This document shows, in pieces, positions 46,321 through 58,400 of a stretch of 64,000 bases of DNA (positions are counted from its first letter, which is position 1; every line of letters starts with the position of its first letter). The stretch lies in NCBI RefSeq assembly GCF_010671565.1, contig NZ_JAABOQ010000004.1, positions 1 through 64,000 of the forward strand, in the 5' to 3' direction. The stretch comes from Spongiivirga citrea (GTDB lineage Bacteria; Bacteroidota; Bacteroidia; Flavobacteriales; Flavobacteriaceae). The notes below the pieces were generated by a model that was given only the letters and a program-made list of their open reading frames with translations, made no database searches and was not told the origin of the DNA. The translations under genes and the position numbers were made by a program.

Positions 46321-46427
46321 TGTATCGGGAATTCAAGCTCTAAGAATGACTTTTCTGGTATAGTCAATTTACTATTCCACTAATACATACAATTATTAGT
46401 TAGTTTAAAAGAAAACTAAAGAAATGA
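46321..46427. repeat. Direct repeat, right copy: START-like 5' fragment with lost start codon
   Basis: Aligns gaplessly with 37454-37560 (15 mismatches of 107). The position of the START-like ATG (minus strand, 46359-46361) reads ATA here, so this copy cannot initiate. It lies 28 bases after the last nap gene and 109 bases from the ompA-like stop. Confidence 0.85.
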
Positions 46428-46535
46428 ACTATATATAACTAGTTTTCATCACTAAAAGAAAATTAGCAAGCCAGACAAAAAGATTAAATACAATGATTAC
46501 TACTAGACTAAAATTATGTTTTAATATTTATTCAA

Positions 46536-48476
46536 TTAATCTATTCTAGTAATAATAAACTCCGATCTCCTATTTAAATCATGCTGATTATCAGTACAGT
46601 AGACATTATTAGAACAACTATTCAATAGTTTTGTTTCACCATAACCAATAGCACTTTCTATTCTAGATTCCTCTATTCCTTGAGAAATGATATAATCACG
46701 TGTAGATTTAGCACGTTCATCCGACAATTTTAGGTTATATGAATCGACTCCACGCGCATCAGTATGTGATTCTATTTTAATGATCATTTTGGGATATTTA
46801 GTCATTATATACACCACCTTATTTAGTTCAGAGGCTGCGTCAGAGCGTATATTTGATTTATCAAAATCAAAAAAGATAATACCCACGTCAATTTTAAATT
46901 GATTATCATCTTTGACTATAAGGTCGTCAAGTTTTTTAATTCCTAAAGGAACGCGATTTACTTCGCCATTTCTTGTTTTAGTAACAAAAGACTTACTTGA
47001 TTTCTCAAAACCATCTTTAGTAGCAACTACTTTATAGTTGGTTTCACAATTTGCTTCAAAATCAAAATGGTATTCTCCATTTGCGTTTGTAGTGCTTGAA
47101 TCTACTTCATTTCCTTTTTCGTCAAAAAGTGACACCTTAATGCCACTTTCAGGAATCCCATTTTGTGCATTGGCCACTGTTCCTTCAACTTCTTGTAAGC
47201 AGACTACCTTAATTCTTTGAAAAGAATATATATCATCGTCCCCTATGCCACCATCTCTATTGGAAGAGAAATATCCCCTTTGAGTATCCTCATCAACAAT
47301 ATAAGCGAAATCATCTTTTTTTCCATTTAGAGGTTTTCCCAGGTTTTCAGGTTCAGAAAATGAGTTTTGAATCTTGCTTTCAAATACATCTAATCCGCCA
47401 AGACCCAAATGCCCATCAGAAGCAAAATAAAGCTTGTTATTTGTAATAAATGGGAACATTTCCCGCCCTGCGGTATTAATAGTTGGACCAAGATTTTTCG
47501 GAGTTCCATAAACATCATCTCCTTGAATATCTACTACAAAAATATCAGTCCCCCCAATTGTTCCTGGCATATCTGACACAAAATATAGCTTTTTGCCGTC
47601 TTTGCTTAACGATGGGTGTCCCACCGAATAGTAATCGCTATTAAAAGGTAATTCTTGAACATCCGTCCAAATACTATCTTTTAGTACCGCCTTGTATAAT
47701 TTAAGATGATTCACACCTTGATCATCTCTTTGTAACTTACTTTTATTGTTAGCAATATTATTTCTTGTAAAATATATTGTTTTTTGATCGGGAGTAAAGG
47801 CGACAGCTGCTTCATGATATTTGGTACTTACTTCTTCCGAAAAATCGGTTTTGTTAGTCAAATCAACACTGGTTGAGTCCACATCAGCTATAAATAAATT
47901 TAAATATGGCTGTTCATTCCATTTATAATTTCTCTTATGAAAAACAGACTGATTTTTAACCGCTGCAAAAACAACTTTGTCTTCATAAAACATTGGAGCA
48001 AAATCTGAGAATTTGGTGTTGGTTGCAACATTTGCTATGTAAAACTGCGGTTGTGCGTTCACAATTCGGTCAATATTAGTATCATTATTTTGAAACTGAT
48101 CGACATTAAAACCACTTGTATCTAACTTATCACCATAGATTTTCATTAAGCCTTTTGCCAAATCGTAATCACCAATACCCTGCAATGAGTGAATGTAACG
48201 AAACGCATAAGTCGGACTTAATCTATTTTCATATTTAGAAAAGAGAATGCCATACCAGCGTGAGGCATTTTGCATATCAGTATTAAAGTAATAAGCATCA
48301 CCTACTTTTTGCAGTAACTCTTGTGAGTTATCTCCGCCTTTTACAGCGGATTCATAATGTTCAGCGGCTTCGATATACCACATTTTTTCGAAAAGCTGAT
48401 CGGCTTTTTTATACTTGCTTTGTGCACCTAGTCCTAGACTAAGTAATACAATTAAGTTTAGAATACGTTGTTTCAT
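46536..48476 (-). CDS. OmpA family protein with PD40 propeller (PorE-like)
   Basis: A 646-residue exported protein starting at 48476 (KQRILNLIVLLSLGLGAQS signal); a longer start at 48488 overlaps the porP stop in a TAATG arrangement and cannot be excluded. Domain order: TPR-like helical repeats (about 20-130), PD40/WD40-like propeller (about 200-420), a carboxypeptidase-regulatory-like beta domain (about 430-520) and a C-terminal OmpA peptidoglycan-binding domain (about 540-646; ESHTDARGVDSYNLKLSDERA). This design matches PorE-type T9SS-associated proteins. It is third in the adhesin-PorP-OmpA operon. Confidence 0.88.
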   Translation of the reverse strand: MKQRILNLIVLLSLGLGAQSKYKKADQLFEKMWYIEAAEHYESAVKGGDNSQELLQKVGDAYYFNTDMQNASRWYGILFSKYENRLSPTYAFRYIHSLQGIGDYDLAKGLMKIYGDKLDTSGFNVDQFQNNDTNIDRIVNAQPQFYIANVATNTKFSDFAPMFYEDKVVFAAVKNQSVFHKRNYKWNEQPYLNLFIADVDSTSVDLTNKTDFSEEVSTKYHEAAVAFTPDQKTIYFTRNNIANNKSKLQRDDQGVNHLKLYKAVLKDSIWTDVQELPFNSDYYSVGHPSLSKDGKKLYFVSDMPGTIGGTDIFVVDIQGDDVYGTPKNLGPTINTAGREMFPFITNNKLYFASDGHLGLGGLDVFESKIQNSFSEPENLGKPLNGKKDDFAYIVDEDTQRGYFSSNRDGGIGDDDIYSFQRIKVVCLQEVEGTVANAQNGIPESGIKVSLFDEKGNEVDSSTTNANGEYHFDFEANCETNYKVVATKDGFEKSSKSFVTKTRNGEVNRVPLGIKKLDDLIVKDDNQFKIDVGIIFFDFDKSNIRSDAASELNKVVYIMTKYPKMIIKIESHTDARGVDSYNLKLSDERAKSTRDYIISQGIEESRIESAIGYGETKLLNSCSNNVYCTDNQHDLNRRSEFIITRID

Positions 48477-48487
48477 TACTAGCGCCA

Positions 48488-49405
48488 TTAAAAGAATCTT
48501 GGGGATTTAACTTTACTTTCAGCGGATTTCAACTCAAAACGCAGCATGATCTCATGTGTACCATTATTATAATTTCTCAAGTTGCTTGTGGTAAAATCAT
48601 AAGCATAGCCAAGATGAAGTTGATCTGTTAGCTGCAAGCCTATCAATCCGCTAAATGAATCATTCCAGCGATACGCAAGTCCCAAAACGAACTTTTCATT
48701 AAACATAAAGTTTGCAGACAAATCTACAGACAATGGAGTCCCTTCAACGTATTTCATATAAGCAGCTGGCTTGAACTTAGTTTTTTGAGAAAGATCAAAT
48801 ACGTGCCCAGCTATAAAGAAAAAATGTAACCGTTCTGCCGCTACCGACTCTTGAATTTCATCATAATGATCTTGTGCAAAAATATTGGGTACAGAAAGCC
48901 CGACATAGGTTCGTTCCCCATAAAGATAAGCACCAGCCCCAATTGTCGGGAAAAACTCGCTAACATTCTGTTGAAATATTATATCTGGGTTATCTGTAAT
49001 ACCACGTGACCAATCAATATTAAAAAAACGCCCACCAGCTTTTAAGCCTAGTCCTAAATTCCAGAAGTCATCAACTTTTAAGGTATAAGAAAAGTTTACA
49101 TCTAAGTAAGTTTCACTTGACGGTCCCAACTCATCATGAAGCACTTGCAAACCCAAACCAACATTTTTACCTATCGGAGAATCTGCACTAAATATTGATG
49201 TCTGTGGTGCCCCATCTAAGCCAACCCATTGTGTTCTATGCAAACCATAGACTACTAGATTTTCTCGAGAACCTGTATAACCCGGGTTAACACTCATTAC
49301 ATTATACATGTACTGTGTAAACTGTGGGTCTTGCTGGGCATTCATCTGTAAGGTACTCGATACAAAGCCAAGGAGTACAAGCATTTTTATATATGGTACT
49401 TTCAT
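48488..49405 (-). CDS. PorP/SprF family type IX secretion-associated outer membrane protein
   Basis: A 305-residue protein with its start at 49405 (KVPYIKMLVLLGFVSSTLQMNAQ signal peptide, preceded by an AAAGAGC Shine-Dalgarno-like run); longer starts run into the adhesin stop. Characteristic PorP/SprF sequence begins right after cleavage (QQDPQFTQYMYNVMSVNPGYTGSRENLVVYGLHRTQW), then beta-barrel segments. Family members sit beside type B T9SS substrates and hold them at the surface. The adhesin ends 42 bases upstream and the OmpA gene overlaps its stop. Confidence 0.9.
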   Translation of the reverse strand: MKVPYIKMLVLLGFVSSTLQMNAQQDPQFTQYMYNVMSVNPGYTGSRENLVVYGLHRTQWVGLDGAPQTSIFSADSPIGKNVGLGLQVLHDELGPSSETYLDVNFSYTLKVDDFWNLGLGLKAGGRFFNIDWSRGITDNPDIIFQQNVSEFFPTIGAGAYLYGERTYVGLSVPNIFAQDHYDEIQESVAAERLHFFFIAGHVFDLSQKTKFKPAAYMKYVEGTPLSVDLSANFMFNEKFVLGLAYRWNDSFSGLIGLQLTDQLHLGYAYDFTTSNLRNYNNGTHEIMLRFELKSAESKVKSPRFF

Positions 49406-49446
49406 TTGCTCTTTTTTAACTATCAATTTCATCATCTCCATCTTCA

Positions 49447-52400
49447 TTATCGGTTTATGTATAACCATCCTGCTCTTGGCTCAGAGCCATCGCCTAGATT
49501 CAAAATATAATAATATGTACCCACGGGTAATTTCTTTTCTGGATTAATGGTCACACGACCATTTGACGTTCCGTCCCAATCATTATTATATCCATTGGCT
49601 TCAAAAACAATGTTACCCCAACGGTTGTAAACCTCAAGTTTATTATTTGGAAACCTCGAAATACAATCGATTGTGAAGAAATCATTCGTACCATCTCCAT
49701 TTGGAGAGAATTCATTAAATATTGTCAAGCATTGCGGTGAAACCATGGCATCTGCCTGATCATTATCCGGATTAACATCCGATTGATCAACTGAAATCAA
49801 GCTTGCGACATTTACATAGTTGTCCGCATCCAACACAGTAACCGTCATTGATAACGTTTCGGTGATACTTGCATCTACAGCCGCAATAGTCCAGAAGCCT
49901 GTTGCCTCGTCATAAATTCCGCTTGAAGTTGTTGCCGACACAAACTCATATCCTGAGGGCAATGCATCTTGTATCACTACATTGGTTGCATTTAGAACGG
50001 TACTATTGTTAGTAGCAGTTATAACAAAAACTACCGTGTCACCAATATCAGCATCCGAATTATCCACAGTTTTTGAGACAGCAATATCTACTGTTTGTGG
50101 AGTTACTATTACGGTAGCTTCATCGTCGTCTACTATACCATCCGCATAATCATCTATATCAAACCCATCAGCAACTACACTATCAGGATCTGCCTGATCC
50201 GCAGCTGTTATCTCAACGTTATTAATATACTCATCAGCTATTCCTGATGGTGAATTAACTTCAGCTAAAATGATAAGTGATTCTGTATTACCATTTACAA
50301 CAGTACTATTTAATGTCCATTGTCCATCTACTTCATTATAAAGACCCGCAGTCGATATATAAGAACTGAACGTATACCCTGCAGGAAGTAGATCAGTCAC
50401 CACTACTCCAGTAGCATCACTATCTCCGCTATTGGTTAAATTGATCGTAAACTCAACCATATCACCAACCAATGGCGTAGCATTATCTACTGATTTTGTA
50501 ATCGAAAGATCTGCCAAACCTGTTGGTCTTGGATTGATCGTTTCCTGATCATCTTCAGAATCAATATTATTATCTGGATTTGAATCAGGATCGAAAGTAT
50601 CCAACGCGATTAATTCTGCTGTATTATTATAATTTCCTGTTGGTAATACGGTTACAGTAATGTTAATTGTTTCTGTAATTCCGTTTGCAAGATTACCAAC
50701 GTTCCATGATCCAATAGCCTCATCATAAATTCCTGCAGAGGCTGTCGCAGACACAAATTGATATCCAGACGCTAACTGGTCTTCAACTACTATTCCCGTT
50801 GCATCACTTGGTCCATTATTGGTTACAGTTACTGTAAAGGTAATTTGTGAACCTACAGTTGGATTTAGATTGTCAACCGTTTTTGTCACCTCAATATCCG
50901 TAATTACTCTTGGGAATACCTGAACTTCATCTTGATCATCCTCACTTAATACATTATTGTTTGGTGTTGAATCAGGATCAATCTCATTAACAGCTGTTAC
51001 TTCAGCTACGTTTAAGTAACTTCCAGTTGTATTTATGGAAACTGTGATATCTATTGTCGTCGATGCACCACTAGCCAGACTTGCAATTGACCACAACCCA
51101 GTGGTTGAATCATATGCTCCGCCACTAGTATCAGAAACCCAATTAAATCCACTTGGTAATGCATCAGTAACTACGATTCCAGTTGCTTCACTAGGTCCAT
51201 CATTGGTTAGCGTTAAGGTAAATGTGACTAGATCTGTAACATCAGGGTTCAAATTATCAACGACCTTTGTTAAGGAAAGATCTGAAATTGGAACCGGTAT
51301 TGTGATCGCATTATCATCATTATTAGTGATATCAGAATCATTATTATCAGATGCTGTAATCGCTGCCGTATTATTATAATCACCTGTTGGATTTACAATT
51401 GCGGTAATAGTTAAGCGCTCAATATCACCTTGGACAAGTGTTCTGGTAATTCTCCAAAGTCCAGTTACTTCATCATAAATTCCAGCTGTTGCCTCGAAAG
51501 AGACAAAGGTGTATCCTGAAGGAAGTAAATCAGTAACTTCAATACCTCTTGCATCACTTAAGCCTAAATTTTCAACAAGAATTTCAAATTGAACGGTTTC
51601 TCCGACGTTTGGTGTTGGATTGTTAACTGTCTTAGTTAATGCTAAATCCGATACGCTAACCGGAACCGGCTCAATTGTTTGTTGATCATCCTCCGTATCG
51701 TCATTATTTGCTGGTACTGAATCGATATCGGGTTCAGTAGCATCAGTAACTTCAACTTTGTTACTATAATCACCACTTTCAAGTACTCGAGCGGTTATAG
51801 TAATTGTTTCTGTCGTACCGTTTGGTAAATTACCAATAGTCCATGATCCGTTTAATGGTTCATAACTTCCTATTGTAACCGTATTACTTAAATATTCATA
51901 GCCACTAGCCAATAAATCAGTAACTACCACATTTGTTGCATCACTCGGCCCGTCGTTAGTAACAGTCATTGTAAATACAATCTGACCTCCTACATCTGGT
52001 GTCATCGTATTTGCTGTTTTTGTTACCGATAGGTCAATGCGCGGTGTCAATTGTGGTATCACATTTACTTCATCTTGGTCATCCTCAGCTAATACTCCGT
52101 TATTTGGTGTAGAATCGAGATCAAGGACATCTGTTGCTGTTATTTCAGCATCATTTAGGTAATTTCCGGTTTCATTTACTAAAACATCGATTAAGAGGGT
52201 CTCAGTTGATCCTGAAGCTAGATTACCAACTGTCCAAACTCCAGTGTTTTCATCATAGAACCCTGTTGTTGAACTATATAAGATAAAATCATATCCATCT
52301 GGAAGTAAATCTTCAACAATTACACCAGTAGCATTTGCAGGACCATCATTGGTTACTCTAATTTCAAATGTGATTTCAGTTCCTGTGAATGGAGTTACAT

Positions 52401-55400
52401 CATTATCAACTACCACTTTCGTCAGTGAAAGATCGGCTACATCAACATAATCGACTACAACAGTTACCTCATTTGAAATATTTCCATCATTATCGGCTAC
52501 AGTGTAGCTTATTGGAGTAGGATCTGTAATAAATCCTGGTTCTGGAGCAAAAGTTAAATCACCTATTGCAGGATCGTATGTCCATAACCCTTCTCCTGGA
52601 ACTTCAAATGAAGTTACATCTCCATCACCATCTGTAACAACATTAATTGCTCCTGTCGGTACAATAAGATTCACGCCATTTGGATCTAATGTACCATCTG
52701 GATCGTTGTCATTACTCAGAATAGCAATAACTACGTCATTATTTGGATTATTATTTAGACTTTCGTCGTTTACTGCAACCGGATCAATTAGATAATCCAA
52801 GGTTACGGTCGCAGTATCACTTAATCCTGTATCAAGATCAGTTAACTCATAAACAATCGGAGTGGGATCATTATCAAAACCAGACTCTGGTGCAAAGCTC
52901 AACTCACCCGTTGAAGGATTGTAGGTCCAAGTGCCCTCACCTGGTATACTGATCGTGTTCTGTACCCCGGCTGTGCCTGGGTCTAAGTCTACCGTTACAT
53001 CCGATGGTGTTGGGGTACTACCATCTCCCAAAGTGTCATTGGCCAAGATATCCAATACCGTATCGGCTCCTTGTGGGGTTGATACCGCATTAGCATCATT
53101 GGTCGCTACTGGATTCGTGGCCGTGTACTCTATGTTTACTGTCGCTGCATTACTCGTATTACCATCATTGTCATCGACCGTATAAGTGATGTCCGTTGGA
53201 TTGCCCGTAAAGCCTGCAGCTGGTGCAAAGCTTATATTACCTGCACCATCATAACTCCATACCCCTTCGCCTGGTACTTCAAAGCCCGTCACATCGCCAT
53301 CACCATCAGTCGTGATATTAATCGCTCCCGTTGGAGTGCTTAAGTTCACACTTGCATCATCAATCGTTCCATCAGCATCCGTATCATTTACTGTAATGTC
53401 AACTACTACGGTAGCTCCTGCAGTGTTGGCTGTACTACTGTCGTCTACCGCTACTGGTAGTTCTTGGTACGTCACTGTTACTGTCGCAGTATCACTTAAG
53501 CCCGTATCTACATCCGTTAGCTCATAGGTAATGGCTGTTGGACTACCCGTAAAGCTCGGTTCTGGTGCAAAGCTCAACTCGCCTGTGGATGGATTGTAGG
53601 TCCAAGTACCCTCACCTGGTATACTGATCGTATTCTGTACCCCGGCTGTGCCTGGGTCTAAGTCTACCGTTACATCAGCTGGTGTTGGGGTACTACCATC
53701 TCCCAAAGTGTCATTGGCCAAGATATCCAATACCGTATCGGCTCCTTGTGGGGTTGATACCGCATTAGCATCATTAGTCGCTATAGGTGCGGTGGCAGGT
53801 ATATAGGTAATATTAATATTCGCTTGATTACTTATATTACCGTCATTATCATCTACTGTATATTGAATATCAGTCGGGTCTCCTAAAAAGCCAAATTCTG
53901 GATTGAAACTTAAAATCCCAGTAATATTAACATATACATAATTACCTTCTCCCGGTACATCAAAGCTTATAACATTTCCATTGGCATCCGTAACAATATT
54001 AATAGCCGTACCTGGAGGAATTAAGTCAACAGACGTTGGGTCAATCGTATTATTTCCATCCGCATCTGTATCATTTGCCGTTAAATCAAGGTTTGCTGTT
54101 GAAACAGGCGCATTATTTAAACTATCATCATCCACAGCAACTGGAGGTGATTGATAGTTGATAGTTATAGTTGTCGGAGCACTTACAGCTGTATTGTTAT
54201 CCGCGTCTGTTATTGTATAATTAATTATAGATGGATTTCCAACCAAATTAGCATCCGGCACGAAAGTCACTAAACCGGTTAATGGATCATAGGTCCAGGT
54301 ACCTTCATTTGGTATGATAACAGATGTATCAACAACACCTGGGGTACTCGGATCGAGATCAACAATGACATCAGTTGGGAGCGGCGTTGAGCCATCACCT
54401 AAGGTGTCATTAGTCAAAATGTCTAATACTGTATTATCTCCAGGGGAGGTTGGTATCACATTCTCATCAGCTACCGCAATAGGATCAACCGGAGTATATG
54501 TAATTGTTACAGTGGCTTGATTACTTGTATTTCCATCATTATCATCGACCGTATATTGAATTGGTACAGGATCACCTGTAAAACCATCAGCTGGATCAAA
54601 GCTCAATAATCCGGTTGTGTCATTATAAAACCATACGCCCTCACTAGTCTCAAAGCCTACTATATCACCTTGTACATCAGTAATTACATTTGTTTCGCCT
54701 CCTGGCAATATTAGGTTAACTGTATTAATTTCTACTGTACCATCCACATCAGTATCTCCGTCAATTATGTTTACAAGTACAGTCGCTCCAACAGTATTTC
54801 CTAGGCTGGAATCATTATCTGCTACAGGCGGATCGTTCGGTAAAATAGTTATAGCCACGGAGCTCTGATCATCCTCTGCTCCTAGGTTATTATTTGGAGT
54901 AGAATCGGGATCGAATTGATCCGACGCTGTAACCTGAGCAGTATTGTTATAGTTTCCGGTGGCATTTACAGTAGCCTGAAAAGTAAGACTAACTGTATTT
55001 CCGTTGTTAATAGTTAAATTAGACCAGGTAATGGAAAAATTCCCGGCATTATATACACCTCCGTTACTGACTGTACCAAAGACAAGGGTATATCCTGAAG
55101 GAATAAAATCTTGAACAATTACGCCTGTTGCGTTACTATTTCCATTGGCGTTGTTATTAAATAAGTCAATAGTAAATAATATCGTTTCTCCCACTTTAGC
55201 TGAAGTTGGGTTAACTGATTTTGTAAGTTCTAAATCAGAAATTCCAATAACATCAATTTGCACTGTATCCGAAACTACAGAACATATTCCGTTAGTAACT
55301 GTCCATTGAAATATGTATGTCCCCACGGTAGTACCTGTAACCTGAGAATTAAAGCTATTTGGGTTTAAAATAGAAGCCGTATTGGGTCCAGATACTTGAG

Positions 55401-58400
55401 TCCAGGTACCAGTAAACGGAGAAGGGTCGTCCGCATCAAGTGTTAAGGTAGCAAACTCTACAATTGTCTGATTAGGGCCAGCCTCGGCGGTTACGGGTTG
55501 AGACAATACCGTTACTTCCATTGTATCGGTATAGGAACACCCTCCACCATTTGTAGTCCAAGCAAACTCATAGGTTCCTTGAATAAGTCCAAATATTAAA
55601 CTGTTAGGGTTATTAGGAGATGCTATATTAGCAGTGTTTGGTCCTGAAATTTGTGTCCAAATACCAATTCCAGAACTCACGGCCGCAGCATCTAAGTTTG
55701 TTTGACTTGCATCACATAATTCCTGATCCGTTCCAGCATCGGCGATAGAAGGTGGAGCACCTGTAAAGGTTAATGTTACCGTATCTGACTGAGGAGCACA
55801 TGCTCCAGATGTTAGTGGACCGTTGGAAACAGTCCAAGTAAATACATACACATCGTCTAAACCATCATTTCCTGCATCATCTGGAATATTAGAAATAGTA
55901 CTTAGGGGGTTATTAGGACTATCTATTTGAACTTGTCCCGCGGACGGGTCCGTGGTAAGTACCCAAGTACCAATTCCAATAGTGGGTGCAGTTGCTGCGA
56001 GTTGTGCATCTAGCTGACATGCATTGGGTTGATCTGGCCCCGCTTCAATTGGTGTTGGCGCTTCAAATACTTCTACCCTCACAATATCGGCCTTATCCAA
56101 ACAAAAATTGCTTTCAAAGTTAAGTTCGAATATATAAAGTCCTGGAACAGTTAAATTGTTAATATCAGTTGTAATTGAATTATTTGGTGTCGCTATTGTT
56201 GCAGCACCTCCTGAAGGTTGCGATACTAAACGCCATTCTGACGTCACATCACCAGGTATTGATGTATTACCCGCCAGTAATGTAGCAGTAGCATCAACTA
56301 TACATACGTCTTGATCATCACCTGCATCTGGGTCTTCGCTTGGCCCGTTGCTGATTACAAATGTGACTTGGTCGCTATTATTACAGGTAATTCCTGTACC
56401 GGTATAGTCTGTAGTATATTCAAAAACATATTCAAACCCAGGATCTACCGGCGCATTAGCTGTATTACTATTAGAAGGAGATTGAATAGGTGCAAAACCA
56501 GCTGTACCAGCTGGGTTAGTAGTTGAAACTATTGTCCATGTCCCTGTGGTCCCGGTAGTTGCTTCTAGAAAAACACTGGTTGCTAGACATAAATTTTGAT
56601 CCGCACCCGCTGTAGCCGCTGCATAAACATCAACTATAACATCAGCTGATGATGATGTACAAAGTGGAGAACTTCCGGTGGTAGTCCACCTAAAAGTATA
56701 ACTACCAGTTGTTAAGCCAGTGACATTTATAGTATTACTACTGGGGTCATCAATACTTGGTGTATTGGGAGCTCCACTAAGCACTGTCCAAACACCAGAT
56801 TCCGTTAAAGGGTTTAGTAAAGGATCGGCTGTTATTATTGTTGAGTTTGAACCGCATAGGACTTGGTTACCTCCAGGAATATTGGCTGTTGTAGGTGGTA
56901 CTCCTACGTTTATGGTCACCTCATCAGCGGAAAAGGCACAATCACCATAGTCTATTCTCCATTCAAAAACATAGGTACCGTCAAGTAAATCGCTAAAAGT
57001 TGCTGTAGGACTATTTGCATTATCAACAGTATAACCTGCATTTCCGGAAACCAATATCCATGTTCCAACTCCGGGAGACGGAGGAATATCAGCAGCCATA
57101 GTAAACGAAAGCGGAACTGGAGTCGTAGTTGGATCCAAACATATTGTTTGGTCTAAACCTGCACTTACAAAGACTCCTGTATCAGCAATAGTGACCTCAA
57201 CATCATCGGAAGTTGTTCCGCAACCATTGGAGGTAACAAAGTCAATAGTCCATGTAAAGGTATAAGCTCCGTCTGTGGGAACAGTTGCCGTCGTATCAAA
57301 TTGTGTTGCATCAGCAAAAGTAACACCAGCAGAAGGTGCTACTGTCCAGATACCTTGTTGTCCCGCCGGAGGATCATTACCGGCTAGGGTAATAATAGTC
57401 GTTCCTGATGACTCACACTGATCCGGGCCGGCTTCAGCTGCCACTGGTGAAACATCTGTTGTAGTTGTTATATCTAAAGTACTGGTTACAGGAAGCCCAC
57501 AATTTATGCTACTGTTTTCTACGGACCATTGTAAGGTATAGATAGCAGTAGAAGAAAATCCTGTTGCAGTAGCATTAGGATCATTTATATCCGAAAACAC
57601 CACTCCAGCTGGTCCGCCAGTCTGACTCCATGTGCCCGTTTGATCATCTGTTGGTGTATTGGCAGCTAATTGAACCGGAGCATCAATACAAATGGTTTGA
57701 TCTGAACCAGCAAGAGACGGCCCATTAATATTTGAAGATACTAAAACAGTAGTATCGGGATCAGAAAAATTAACTGGACACCCGGGACCACCGCTTACAC
57801 TATACCTAAAAGTATATAGACCTGCTACTAAACCTGATATTGTTGGACTCTGTTCATAAATATCTGAAAATACCGCAGTATTTGGACCGCTTACTTGAGA
57901 CCAAACCGCAATTCCTGATGCTACAGGGCTACCAGCAAGCGTCGCCGTAGTCTCACCACAATTTAATACTTGATCCGATCCGGCACTAGCTCCAGATGGT
58001 GATAATGATACCGATACGTTAATGGCATCTGTAGCTTCATCGCAAGAAGTTAAAATTTGCCCTACCCTTCTTCTTCTAAAACTAACAGTATAGTTACCTT
58101 CTACATCAAATGCATTAATTGTAGTTGGACTATCTCCAGCATTTTGATAAGCGGTAGGAAAGGATATGGAAGAGTCACTCGGACCACTTATTATACTATA
58201 CTCTGTTCTGTTTCCGCTACTGAACACAAAAGGAATGCTAAAAGATGTTTGATCACAAACCCCTACTATGTCATTTCCTGAATTAACCACAATACTGATA
58301 GAGCCATTATTAAAACGGACTCTTCCGGTATCAGATGAGGTACAACCAGTAATATTATTGGTGATTGTATATCTAAAACGATATGAATTTGGTGAATTCA

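Noticed and set aside
46428-46535. Small gene between the nap module and ompA
   Set aside because: No frame of meaningful length and no start with a ribosome site.
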